A stretch of DNA of 64,000 bases from Acidobacteriota bacterium (GTDB lineage Bacteria; Actinomycetota; Acidimicrobiia; Acidimicrobiales; Microtrichaceae): contig QEUP01000006.1 in assembly GCA_003577145.1 (NCBI GenBank), positions 17,309 through 81,308 on the forward strand, written 5' to 3'. The notes under the pieces were generated by a model. The model saw only the letters and a program-made list of their open reading frames with translations, was not told the origin of the DNA and ran no database searches. Shown piece after piece: positions 41,946 through 51,474 of the stretch. The position numbers and the translations under genes are program-made. How positions within the stretch are numbered: position 1 is the first letter of the stretch; each line of letters opens with the position of its first letter.

Positions 41946-42912
41946 GGACCTCCCTCGACTCCCCGACCATCATCGCATCGTCGACCTCGCCGGGGTTCGC
42001 ATAGCCCTGGTCGCCGACAGCCCCGCTCGCCGCGAGGCGCTCGACGGACACCTCGCGCCCGTGCCGGACTCCTGCGGTGACGCCCAGCTCACAATCGGCT
42101 TCGTCGCCGAGCCGCTCGCCGTGCCCCTCCGGCCCGCCGACACCGTCGACTACGCCGTCGAGTGCTGGCTCGAAGGCGACCGGGTCCACCTGAGGCATGC
42201 GACCGGGCTCAGCGCGGTGGTCGACGGCACAGTGCTGGTCGTCGGGGGCGAGTCGACCGAGCCAGATGTCGCGTTCCGGCACCTGTTCCAGTACGGGGTC
42301 ACCCATCTCCTCGCTCCGCTGGACGCGTGGGTGCTGCACGCCGGGGCCATCGGCAGGACCGGCCGCGCTGCCCTCCTGCTCGGTAGCACCGGCTCGGGCA
42401 AGTCGACACTGGCGTACGCGGCCCTGTCCGCGGGATGGGCATTGCTGGCAGACGATCTGGTGGTCGTCAGCACTGCCGGGACAGCCCTGCGTGTGACCGG
42501 GATCCCCAAGCAGGTCGCAGTTCCCGCCGAGCTCCTCCCCGAAGGCGGTCACCACAACGGGGAGATCGACGCACGCAACCGCCGTCCGATGCCGGCGGAG
42601 GTCATCGACGTCTCGACCCACGAACTGGCCGGCCTGGTGAGAGTCTCCCACGGCACCGGCCGGGGTCAGCTGAACGAGGTCCCGGCCGCCGAGGCGCTCG
42701 AGGACGTGCTGTGGTCGTTCCCCGCGCGCACCACGCCGACGCTGGCGCGGGGCGCATTCGAGCTCGCCGCCCGCCTGTCGCGCCTGCCGGCTGTGGAGCT
42801 GCAGCATGCCGCCGGCCCCGACATCCGCGTGCGGCGAGCGGGCGAGCTGCTCGAAGAGGCGTGGGCGTCTTCGCTCCTGAAGGCTGACTCGCCGCGCGAC
42901 GCCGATCAGTAG
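41944..42912 (+). CDS. HPr kinase/phosphorylase-like protein (HprK-related kinase), 322 aa
   Basis: P-loop kinase related to the C-terminal domain of HPr kinase. Walker A is GSTGSGKST (residues 147-155), and the HprK-type motif LLADDLVVV follows (Asp170, Asp171). WVLHAGAI just before the P-loop is also typical. The N-terminal part (to ~120) is an OB-like/unknown domain. HprK homologues in lasso-peptide clusters (PadeK, ThcoK) phosphorylate a C-terminal serine of the precursor; the 34-aa peptide here ends in Ser. No HPr or PTS gene is in this window, so a PTS role is unlikely. The start is ATG 41944, but no Shine-Dalgarno is visible and a leaderless start is possible. It ends convergently, overlapping the ABC permease by seven bases. 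Confidence 0.8.
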   Translation: MDLPRLPDHHRIVDLAGVRIALVADSPARREALDGHLAPVPDSCGDAQLTIGFVAEPLAVPLRPADTVDYAVECWLEGDRVHLRHATGLSAVVDGTVLVVGGESTEPDVAFRHLFQYGVTHLLAPLDAWVLHAGAIGRTGRAALLLGSTGSGKSTLAYAALSAGWALLADDLVVVSTAGTALRVTGIPKQVAVPAELLPEGGHHNGEIDARNRRPMPAEVIDVSTHELAGLVRVSHGTGRGQLNEVPAAEALEDVLWSFPARTTPTLARGAFELAARLSRLPAVELQHAAGPDIRVRRAGELLEEAWASSLLKADSPRDADQ

Positions 42913-43745
42913 TTCCCGAGGGTCCCCGCGGCGCGAGCGATGCGGATCGCCCGGCTGAAGGCCCACAGCGACACCGGGACCAGCACGACGGTGAAAGCCG
43001 ACAGGATGAGCAGCTCTGGTGCGATGTCGCTCCAGCCGCCGCCGGCCAGCAGCACCTCGCGTATGCCGGTTATGCCGTAGAAGGCAGGGAAGAGGTACGC
43101 CGCCCAGGAGATGGCTTCGGGGAAGACCGAGACGGGGAAGAGCGCGCCGGAGAACAGCAGCGTCAACTGGTACAGCGGTCCCGAGATCGGGTCGCCCCGC
43201 TTGGTGACGACGATCACTCCGGCGGCCATGATGCCGAAGGCGCAGAAGGTGGCGATTGTCAACAGCCACAGGGGAATCGAGATGAGCACCCCCCCCAACG
43301 GGAAGCCGACGCCCGCGGTGCTGATGGCTATGACGAGCAGCAGGATCACCTCTCCGGTGGTGAGCAGCAGGGGCAGCACGAACGAGCCGCTGAGAAAGAC
43401 GCTCATCCGGGTGGGCGTCGTCAGCAGCACCTCCAGGGTGCCCAGCCGCTGCTCCTCGCTGATCCGTTGGTTGAAGGCACTGATCCCGAGGCCACCGAAG
43501 GCGGTCACCGCCAGGCCGACCATGACGAACTCGAAGTATCCGCCTTCGTACTGGTCCAGCTCGGGCGGCTGCCCCATCAAGCGGCTTATGAAGAACATGA
43601 TCAGCGCATAGAACACGACCTCCAGGTAGCGGAGCACGATCCGGAACTGGTAGCTGAACTCGACGTAGAAGTCGCGCCGGAACAAGGCGCCGATGCGCCG
43701 CCAGTCCATCCCTGGGCCTTCGACGAGCGGCTCGGTCGTGCTCAT
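42906..43745 (-). CDS. ABC-2 type transporter permease, 279 aa
   Basis: Integral membrane subunit of an exporter. About six helices are predicted: an N-terminal amphipathic region (FRRDFYVEFSYQFRIVLRYLEVVFYALIMFFISRL), then FEFVMVGLAVTAFGGLGI, LLTTGEVILLLVIAIS, LTIATFCAFGIMAAGVIVV, LTLLFSGALFPVSVFP, and a last helix before the C-terminus. The segment ISEEQRLGTLEVLLTTPTR is the coupling loop typical of ABC-2 permeases. It overlaps the ATPase gene by four bases (ATGA), so the pair is a unit. It is the likely exporter for whatever the locus makes. Confidence 0.88.
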   Translation of the reverse strand: MSTTEPLVEGPGMDWRRIGALFRRDFYVEFSYQFRIVLRYLEVVFYALIMFFISRLMGQPPELDQYEGGYFEFVMVGLAVTAFGGLGISAFNQRISEEQRLGTLEVLLTTPTRMSVFLSGSFVLPLLLTTGEVILLLVIAISTAGVGFPLGGVLISIPLWLLTIATFCAFGIMAAGVIVVTKRGDPISGPLYQLTLLFSGALFPVSVFPEAISWAAYLFPAFYGITGIREVLLAGGGWSDIAPELLILSAFTVVLVPVSLWAFSRAIRIARAAGTLGNY

Positions 43746-44521
43746 CGCTCGCCCTCGGCGGCCCGTAGCAGGATCTCCGTTATCGCAGAGGCAGCTGTGC
43801 CTTCCTCGTCGTGTAGCTCGGCTACGCCTCCTACGTAGTGGACGCGCCCTTCGAGGATCACCACCACCCGGTCACAGATCTTCTCGACCTCGTCGAGGCG
43901 GTGGCTGGACAACAGCACGGCTTTGCCCTCGTCGGCGAGCGTGCGGAGCTTGCGCCCGAACTCGATCGTCGCCAGCGGGTCCAGGCTCCTGGTCGGCTCG
44001 TCGAGCACGATCAGCGACGGGTCGTGGAGGATGGCCCTCGCCAGGCTGAGCTGGGCCTTCATGCCCGACGAGTAGCCGAAGACCAGCTTGTCCCTGCCGG
44101 CCAGGCCTGCCTCTTCCATCAGGCGGGTCGCCTGCTCGCTCGCCGCGGACCGGGACATGCCGGCCATGACCCCGAAGAACTCCAGGTTCTGTCGCCCGGT
44201 GAGCCTCCAGTACAGAGCACGATCGTCGGCGAGCGCGATGCCGAGTTGCCGCCGCACCTCGAGCGATCGACTGGAGACGTCGAGGTCGTCCAGGTGGATG
44301 GCACCCGACGACGGCTCGACCAGCGTGCATATCGCCTTGAGCAGCGTTGTCTTGCCGGCGCCGTTGGGCCCCACCAGACCGACGATCTCGCCTGAATCGA
44401 CATGGAATGTCACATCGCTGATCGCCTCCACCGGCTCGGCCGTGGCTGCCCGCATGACGAGGCGAAGCAGGCCAGTGGGCGGGAGGTAGGTCTTGGAGAC
44501 ACCTTCGATCCTGAGCCGCAT
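43742..44521 (-). CDS. ABC exporter ATPase, 259 aa
   Basis: Nucleotide-binding subunit partnering the permease. The start is ATG 44519-44521 (MRLRIEGVSKTYLPP); the long open frame upstream, to 44809, overlaps the pqqD gene and is not real. Walker A is GLVGPNGAGKTTLLK, the signature FGYSSGMKAQLSLARAI, Walker B SLIVLDEPTRSLDP and the H-loop VLLSSHRLDEVEKI. It is of the ABC-2 exporter type (CcmA-like). The gene lies five bases after pqqD and overlaps the permease start, so pqqD, ATPase and permease form one operon. Confidence 0.92.
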   Translation of the reverse strand: MRLRIEGVSKTYLPPTGLLRLVMRAATAEPVEAISDVTFHVDSGEIVGLVGPNGAGKTTLLKAICTLVEPSSGAIHLDDLDVSSRSLEVRRQLGIALADDRALYWRLTGRQNLEFFGVMAGMSRSAASEQATRLMEEAGLAGRDKLVFGYSSGMKAQLSLARAILHDPSLIVLDEPTRSLDPLATIEFGRKLRTLADEGKAVLLSSHRLDEVEKICDRVVVILEGRVHYVGGVAELHDEEGTAASAITEILLRAAEGER

Positions 44522-44526
44522 CTCGG

Positions 44527-44790
44527 TCAGGCCTGCTCGACGAGCTCCAGGTCGTCGAGCTCGCGCAGGAACTCCGACACATCGGATCGGAGCTGTTCGA
44601 GGGCCACGCCGGTGAAGCGGCCGGTCAGGCACGCGGCCAGCTCTGCGGCGCCTCTGACACCGTCGAGCTCGCACCACACGAGCGTGCCCACCGGGTTCAA
44701 GGTGATCAGCTCCCGGCCGGCCGCGTCGAGTATCACCGCCCGCTCTCCGGCGATCTCGTAGCTCACCTTGCTCGAACGCCGGTAGCTCAT
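44527..44790 (-). CDS. PqqD-like protein (RiPP recognition element fold), 87 aa
   Basis: The protein fits PqqD, a winged-helix fold that binds leader peptides of RiPP precursors. Diagnostic parts are VSYEIAGERAVILDAAGRELITLNPVGTLVWCELDG (three beta-strands with the L-N-x-x-G-x-x-[IV]W motif), then GAAELAACLTGRF and SDVSEFLRELDDLELVEQA for the helices. Length is normal for a stand-alone protein. It is the first gene of the operon with the ABC exporter and is 3.2 kb from the 34-aa peptide, whose YxxP motif is the expected binding site. Confidence 0.88.
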   Translation of the reverse strand: MSYRRSSKVSYEIAGERAVILDAAGRELITLNPVGTLVWCELDGVRGAAELAACLTGRFTGVALEQLRSDVSEFLRELDDLELVEQA

Positions 44791-44831
44791 GGCAGCCGAG
44801 GGTACCCAATCGGGCGCCCAGTTGAAACGAG

Positions 44832-45740
44832 TCAGAGAGCGGCGAGCACGGCGCCGGCCACGACCAGGACCGAGCCGATCACGACCACCGGACCGGTCGC
44901 CTCCTTGCTGGCGACCATCCCGATGAGAACCGACGTCTCGCGCAGCGTCGACACCTGACCGGCGTTGGCACGCTGGAATGCCAGCAGCACCAGCAGGTAG
45001 GCGCCGAGGGACCCGATCCCGATCAGGATCCCGGGGCGGATGCTGCTGCGCAACCTCCGGGTGTCAGCGCCGATCGCCACCAGCATCATCACCCCGACCA
45101 ACAGCTCGGTCACACCCACGTAGCCCCAGGGCCCCGTCTGGCGGACCGCCGATGCATCGATGAGGGAGTAGGCGGCGATGCTGGTGCCGGTCAGCAACGC
45201 GAACACTACGGCCGTGCCCTGGTCGAGCCGTCGGCCGGCCCCGCCGACGAGGGCAAGCCCCAACCCGAGCAGGATGGCGCCGGTGATCGCCAGGTAGGTG
45301 GGCTGCTCGCTGAGGACCAACCAGCCTCCCAGCGTCACCAGCAGCGGGGAGGTCCCCCGCGCCAAGGGGTAGGCGATCGTCAGTGAGCCGTGCTCGAAGG
45401 CGGCCGACAGGAGAGTGACGTAGGCCGTGTGGGTGAGCACCGATAGGGCAACCAGTCCGAGCACTCTGGTGGGCGGATCGAGGAGGACGGCCGGCAGCGA
45501 CACCACCCCGATCACGAATCCGGCAACGGCCAGCGAGGCGTGACGATCGTCGACGTCGTGAAGCAGCAGGTTCCACCCCGCGTGCAGCACGGCGGCGACC
45601 AGTACCAGCGCGATGGCTACCGCGCTCACCAGCCACGCTGCTTTGCTGTCGTACCTGGGGGGGGACCCACCATCGGGACATGCTTGCAGAGCGGGGGCGG
45701 CCCCGGAAGCCTGTGCAGATCGGCCATGGCTGACTGTCAC
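44832..45740 (-). CDS. EamA/DMT-family transporter, 302 aa
   Basis: Ten-helix drug/metabolite transporter superfamily protein with two EamA repeats: AWLVSAVAIALVLVAAVLHA, HGSLTIAYPLARGTSPLLVTLGGWLVLSE for the first half, and GTAVVFALLTGTSIAAYSLIDA, FQRANAGQVSTLRETSVLIGMVASKE for the second. The first 35 residues look non-coding; a later start near residue 38 (VSAVAIALV) is possible. It lies 41 bp upstream of pqqD on the same strand and may share its transcript. The substrate is unknown. Confidence 0.8.
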   Translation of the reverse strand: MTVSHGRSAQASGAAPALQACPDGGSPPRYDSKAAWLVSAVAIALVLVAAVLHAGWNLLLHDVDDRHASLAVAGFVIGVVSLPAVLLDPPTRVLGLVALSVLTHTAYVTLLSAAFEHGSLTIAYPLARGTSPLLVTLGGWLVLSEQPTYLAITGAILLGLGLALVGGAGRRLDQGTAVVFALLTGTSIAAYSLIDASAVRQTGPWGYVGVTELLVGVMMLVAIGADTRRLRSSIRPGILIGIGSLGAYLLVLLAFQRANAGQVSTLRETSVLIGMVASKEATGPVVVIGSVLVVAGAVLAAL

Positions 45741-45837
45741 CGACCCGGGTCATGATGGTCCTGGGTTCGCACCACCCGTCGGGCGCACCGACCAGACCGA
45801 CACCGGTGCCTTTCTTCGGCCTACGAGAGGCACCGCC

Positions 45838-46749
45838 ATGTCCCGTTTCGCTCATCGCTCGTTCAGCGGCGGCCCAGGAGCAGAGCTCCTCGGTCGCTTG
45901 ATAGCCGAGATCGACACCTTGGTCCCGACCACCGAGCCTGTCCTCGTCGGGGTCACCCGTGCGGCTACCCACGACCCGGGCTCGGCACAGTTCGATCCCC
46001 GTCGCTTCCCGGCCGGGCCGCGCGGTGCCGCCCACTCGATGCTGGGGTTCTGTGCTCCCCCTCACTGGGACGCCGTCGTCGCCGTGCTCGACGGCAAGGC
46101 CCGCAGCCTCGACGGCGGCAACCTACCGGGCCACACCGGCCCCGTTCGCAGCTACTACCTGCTCGACCGCGAGGCACGGGCTTGCAGCGCGATCGAGTCC
46201 GAGCGAGGCTCCCACATAGACCTGTCGGGTGGCCACGAACCTGTGGGCGTGGTGGTCGATGCCTGCCATCGGGCTCTCGGCCTGGCCTGTGCCCACGAAT
46301 CGCGGACCACCCTCCACCTCCTCGCGGCGGTATGGCTCAACGCCATCGTTGTGGCCGCCACCGACCCCGACCTCGACGCAGGCCTGAGTTGCTGGCGCGG
46401 TGTCGCGGCTCTTCACCCCGCGGCTGCGTCACCGACGGGTGGCGGTGGCCGTTTCCGCCCGCTCACCCCTGAGCGGCTGGCGAGCGTGGCGGTCAGGGCA
46501 GCCCTTCGCCTGCCGTTCGAGTCCATCCGGACAAGGTGCGCTCACGGTGACTGGCCGATGGCCGACCTGTCCCCCACGGAGGCGGCATGGATGGATGAGG
46601 CGATGTTCGCCCGCTGGGTGCTGGGTGCCTACCCGCCCTTGCAGGAGAGCATGGCCGATCTGGAGTCGCTCTGCGACCCGCTGGTGGTCGACATCGTGAC
46701 CGCGATGCTCACTGCCTGGGGCCTCACCTACGACGACGCGGCCGCTTGA
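45838..46749 (+). CDS. Conserved hypothetical protein, 303 aa
   Basis: The start is ATG 45838 (MSRFAHRSFSGGPGAELLG); the open frame upstream to 45613 overlaps the divergent transporter gene. No known domain is recognisable. The N-terminal third has a pattern of alternating hydrophobic strands (VLVGVTRAATHDP, WDAVVAVLDGKAR); the rest is rich in His, Cys and helices (LHLLAAVWLNAIVVAATDPDL). There is no signal peptide and no membrane helix. It appears to be a single gene. Codon bias matches the neighbours, so it is real. Confidence 0.6.
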   Translation: MSRFAHRSFSGGPGAELLGRLIAEIDTLVPTTEPVLVGVTRAATHDPGSAQFDPRRFPAGPRGAAHSMLGFCAPPHWDAVVAVLDGKARSLDGGNLPGHTGPVRSYYLLDREARACSAIESERGSHIDLSGGHEPVGVVVDACHRALGLACAHESRTTLHLLAAVWLNAIVVAATDPDLDAGLSCWRGVAALHPAAASPTGGGGRFRPLTPERLASVAVRAALRLPFESIRTRCAHGDWPMADLSPTEAAWMDEAMFARWVLGAYPPLQESMADLESLCDPLVVDIVTAMLTAWGLTYDDAAA

Positions 46750-46911
46750 GGGGGTCCGGTTCTGCGATCGATGGGTCACGACAGGCACCCCCCAACGGAC
46801 TCAGATCGCCTGTCGGCGGGGTCTCCGCGCCCTAGATTGGGGCGATGCCGGCGGCCATCCAACCTCCGCGGGGTCCCCTACGGTGATCCTCCGCCACGTC
46901 TCGGTGCCCCT

Positions 46912-48387
46912 GTGGGCCTGACGCTGGTCGCCGGAGTCGACTCGTCCACTCAATCCACCAAGGTCGAGATCAGGGACGCAGACTCCGGCACTCTGGTGTC
47001 CTCCGGGCGGGCAGCTCACCCGCCGGCGAAGCAGGTGCGCGAGGGCCAGAGCGAGGCCGACCCGACAACCTGGTGGCAGGCTCTCGGGGCGGCTCTCAGG
47101 CAAGCTCTGCTGGGCGCCGACAGCCGCGACGTGGCCGCAGTCGCCGTCGCCGGCCAGCAACACGGCCTCGTCGCGCTCGACGATCGTGGCGAGGTGATCC
47201 GGCCCGCCAAGCTCTGGAACGACACCGAGTCGGCGCCGCAGGCGCAGCAGCTGCGCCAAGCGCTCGGCAACGAGTGGTGGGCCGAGCAGGTCGGCTCGGT
47301 GCCGGTGGCGTCGTTCACCATCACCAAGCTGGTATGGATGGCCGCGCACGAACCCGCCAACTTCGAGCAGATCGCCAGGGTCCTCCTACCCCACGACTGG
47401 CTCACCTACCGCCTGACCGGAGCGTTCGCAACCGACCGGGGCGAGGCTTCGGGCACCGGCTACTGGTCGCCTACCACGGGTGCGTGGACGCTCGACCTGC
47501 TCGACGACCTGCTGGCGCTACCCGCCGGATGGGAACACCGGCTGCCGCGGGTGCACGGCCCTTGCGAGCCGGCCGGATCGATCCAAGGCCCTGCCGCGGC
47601 ACTGACGGGCTTGCAGCCGGGAACCCTTGTCGGCCCGGGTACGGGCGACAACATGGCAGCCGCGCTCGGAGCCGGTCTCCAACCGGGTGACGTAGCGCTC
47701 TCGCTCGGTACTTCGGGCACCGTCTACTCGGTCACGAATCGACCGACGGTGGACCGTTCGGGTCAGGTGGCCGGCTTCGCCGACGCCTCCGGTCGCTTCC
47801 TGCCGCTGGTCTGCACCCTCAACGCCACTCTGGTAACCGACCTCATCGCGGGCTGGCTGGGCACCGACCACGCCGGGCTTACGGCGCTGGCCCTGCAAGC
47901 AGCGGCGGGAGCGGCGGGAACGACCCTGCTCCCCTACCTGGCCGGCGAGCGCACACCGGACCGACCCGACGCCACCGGCGTTCTCGCCGGGCTGCGGACA
48001 AGCACCACCAGCTCTGACATCGCCCGGGCAGCCCACGAGGGCGTCGTCTGCGGGTTGCTCGACGGCCTCGATGCGCTACGGAGCGCCGCCGTCGACACCG
48101 CACGGGGTCGGCTGCTGCTGGTCGGCGGCGGGTCCAGATCCGAGGCCTACCGTCGGATCATCGCCGATCTCTCGGGCCGACCGGTGACGGTACCGGCAGG
48201 CGAGGAGCAGGTCGCCGCCGGCGCCTGCATCCAAGCTGCAGCGGTCCTGAGCTCGGTGGATCCGGCCGAGGTGGCCGGGGCGTGGGCGGGAGCGCCCGAG
48301 TGCATCGTCGAGCCCGAGCCGGTCGACCGCGACATGGTCCGTGCCCGCTATGCGGCACTCCGCGACGCTGACCTGTCGGTGGACTGA
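46912..48387 (+). CDS. xylB: Xylulokinase-like FGGY kinase, 491 aa
   Basis: Phosphorylates D-xylulose (or a related ketose) with ATP. The start is GTG 46912 (VGLTLVAGVDSSTQSTKVEI); the frame continues upstream without support. FGGY domain I has AGVDSSTQSTKVEIRD and VAGQQHGLVALDDRG; the substrate-binding region includes ASFTITKLVWMAAHEP and LPHDWLTYRLTGAFATDRGEASGTGYW. Domain II has GTGDNMAAALGAGLQPGDVALSLGTSGTVY (ATP site) and LLLVGGGSRSEAYRRIIADL. Length is normal for XylB. It is followed 134 bp downstream by a sugar ABC importer, which could supply the substrate. Confidence 0.85.
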   Translation: MGLTLVAGVDSSTQSTKVEIRDADSGTLVSSGRAAHPPAKQVREGQSEADPTTWWQALGAALRQALLGADSRDVAAVAVAGQQHGLVALDDRGEVIRPAKLWNDTESAPQAQQLRQALGNEWWAEQVGSVPVASFTITKLVWMAAHEPANFEQIARVLLPHDWLTYRLTGAFATDRGEASGTGYWSPTTGAWTLDLLDDLLALPAGWEHRLPRVHGPCEPAGSIQGPAAALTGLQPGTLVGPGTGDNMAAALGAGLQPGDVALSLGTSGTVYSVTNRPTVDRSGQVAGFADASGRFLPLVCTLNATLVTDLIAGWLGTDHAGLTALALQAAAGAAGTTLLPYLAGERTPDRPDATGVLAGLRTSTTSSDIARAAHEGVVCGLLDGLDALRSAAVDTARGRLLLVGGGSRSEAYRRIIADLSGRPVTVPAGEEQVAAGACIQAAAVLSSVDPAEVAGAWAGAPECIVEPEPVDRDMVRARYAALRDADLSVD

Positions 48388-48521
48388 GCTCGCATCGAGG
48401 CGGGATGGAGGGGGCACTGGAAGCCGACGGTCCCGACCGCCATCGTGAACGGCAGCGGATTCAGAAGCGCCTCGCATGGGGAGGCTAGTGTCCTGGCAGC
48501 AACAGATCGGTGGGGGAGCCG

Positions 48522-49615
<1,094 letters not shown>

Positions 49616-49619
<4 letters not shown>

Positions 49620-50536
49620 GCACTGAGGTGCAGGCCGAAGCTGGCGAGCACGCCGCACCGGCACCGCGGCGGCACCGCACGTCCCGCCGCACCCGCGAGG
49701 CCCTCGTCGGCTACCTGTTCCTCGTGCCGTCGCTGGTCATCTTCGGGGCTTTCTTCTTCTACCCGTTCGGGCGCTTGATCTGGCTCGGGCTCCACCAGCA
49801 GAACCGCACCGGCACGGCCACCCGCTGGGTCGGAATCGAGCAGTACGGCGAGGTGCTCGGGGGCGAGGAGTTCAGCCAGGGCCTGTGGCACAGCGTGCAG
49901 TACCTGATCTACACCGTGCCCTTGGGCCTCGTCCTCGGTCTCCTGCTGGCCGTCGCAGCCCACCGCCGGCTCAAGGGCATCAAGATCTTCCAGACGATCT
50001 TCGCCTCCACCGTGGCGTCCTCGGTGGCGGTGGCCTCGGTCATCTTCTTCGTCCTGATCAACCCGCAGGTAGGCAAGTTCGGCCGGGTGTCGTGGCTCGA
50101 CCTGGAGAACCCCGACTCCGCCCTTTTCGCGGTTTCGCTCTCGTCGGTGTGGCAGAACCTGGGCCTGACCTTCATCATCGTCCTCGCCGGCCTGCAGGCC
50201 ATTCCCGACGAGATAATCGAGGCGTCGATACTCGACGGGTTCGGCCCGGTACGACGCTTCTTCCGGGTGACGGTGCCCCTGATTGCCCCGACGCTGCTGT
50301 TCTTGGTGGTCGTCCTGTCGATCTTCGCCCTCCAGGCTTTCGCGCAGATCGACATCCTCACCCAGGGTGGGCCGGCCGGTTCAACCGAGACCCTGGTCTT
50401 CAAGATCTTCAACCTGCAGCAGCCGGCCAAGCAGCCGATCGGCTCGATCCTGGCGGTGGGCCTGTTCGGGGTGACGATGATCGTGTCCCTCGGCCAGTTC
50501 ATGATCCTCGAACGACGGGTGCACTATGGCAATTGA
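49616..50536 (+). CDS. Sugar ABC permease (MalF/UgpA-like), 306 aa
   Basis: The start is TTG 49616, overlapping the ATPase stop (TTGA). A cytoplasmic basic N-terminus (RRHRTSRRTREALVG) precedes six transmembrane helices beginning YLFLVPSLVIFGAFFFYPFG. The EAA loop EIIEASILDGFGPVRRFFRVTVPLIAP confirms a binding-protein-dependent permease that contacts the ATPase. It overlaps the second permease by 11 bases. Confidence 0.92.
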
Positions 50537-51458
50537 CACCCACGCCCCCAGGCTCGACGAGACCGGCCGCCATCGCCGCCTGCGGCTCCGCCGCCGGGGC
50601 AGTGCCCGCTGGAGCGGCAGGCCCGGTGTGCGGGCCCGCTGGGCCAAGAACGCCGGCTGGTACATCTTCTTGACCGCGCTCTCCCTGCTGGTCCTCTACC
50701 CGATCTGGATGACGATCGTGAGGGCCATCTCCACACCGCTCCCCTACATCGACGAGGGACAACCCCTGTGGTGGGTGCGGCCGCAATGGGACATCTTCTG
50801 GCGGGCCTTCACGCTGGGCGACATGGGGCGAGCCTTCTTCATCAGCGCCATCATGACCACCGTGATCGTGGTGGCTCAGGTCCTCACATCGGTACTGGCC
50901 GCCTACGCCTTCGCGTTCCTCGAGTTCCCGCTCAAGCGGCTGATGTTCGTGGTGGTCATCGCCACCCTCATGCTGCCGATCGAGGTAACCCTCATCGCCA
51001 ACGTCAAGACCATCCGCGAGGTGGCGTGGCTGGGCGTCGATTCCATCCAGAGCCTCTCGGCCCCGTTCCTGGCCACCGCCTTCGGGATCTTCCTCATCCG
51101 CCAGGGCTTCATGGGCGTACCCAAGGATCTTCGTGACGCGGCCACACTCGACGGCTTCGGGCACATGGGGTTCTTGTGGCGGGTGGCGGTTCCCGTGGCC
51201 CGGCCGATAATCGCCTCCTTCATAGTCGTCTCGTTCCTGTCGGCGTGGAACCAGTACACCTGGCCCCGGGCCGTCACCGAGACCAGCAGCTGGAACACCG
51301 TCCAGATCGCCTTGCGGGAGGTCTCCACGACCCGGGTCGACCAGCTCAACATCGGCTTCGCCGCGGCGATCGTCGCGGCTCTGCCGATACTCGCCATCTT
51401 GATCATCTTCCAGCGCCACCTGATACGAGGCCTCACCGCCGGTGCGGTCAAAGGCTGA
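50526..51458 (+). CDS. Sugar ABC permease (MalG/UgpE-like), 310 aa
   Basis: Second permease. An Arg-rich cytoplasmic N-terminus is followed by NAGWYIFLTALSLLVLYPIWMTIVRAIST, further helices, and the EAA loop PKDLRDAATLDGFGHMGFLWRVAVPVARP. Homologous to MalG/UgpE. It forms the heterodimer with the preceding permease, to which it is translationally coupled. Confidence 0.92.
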   Translation: MAIDTHAPRLDETGRHRRLRLRRRGSARWSGRPGVRARWAKNAGWYIFLTALSLLVLYPIWMTIVRAISTPLPYIDEGQPLWWVRPQWDIFWRAFTLGDMGRAFFISAIMTTVIVVAQVLTSVLAAYAFAFLEFPLKRLMFVVVIATLMLPIEVTLIANVKTIREVAWLGVDSIQSLSAPFLATAFGIFLIRQGFMGVPKDLRDAATLDGFGHMGFLWRVAVPVARPIIASFIVVSFLSAWNQYTWPRAVTETSSWNTVQIALREVSTTRVDQLNIGFAAAIVAALPILAILIIFQRHLIRGLTAGAVKG

Positions 51459-51474
51459 CCTCGAGGAGTAAACG

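Noticed and set aside
39053-44790. A standard lasso-peptide cluster
   Set aside because: PqqD-like (B1-like), HprK-like and nucleotidyltransferase genes fit, but there is no Asn-synthetase-like cyclase and no B2 protease in the window, and the peptide has no suitable Asp/Glu at ring position 7-9 after an obvious core start.
43742-44809. 355-residue version of the ABC ATPase
   Set aside because: The first 96 codons overlap the pqqD gene in another frame and give low-complexity sequence; the ATG at 44521 starts the ABC domain.
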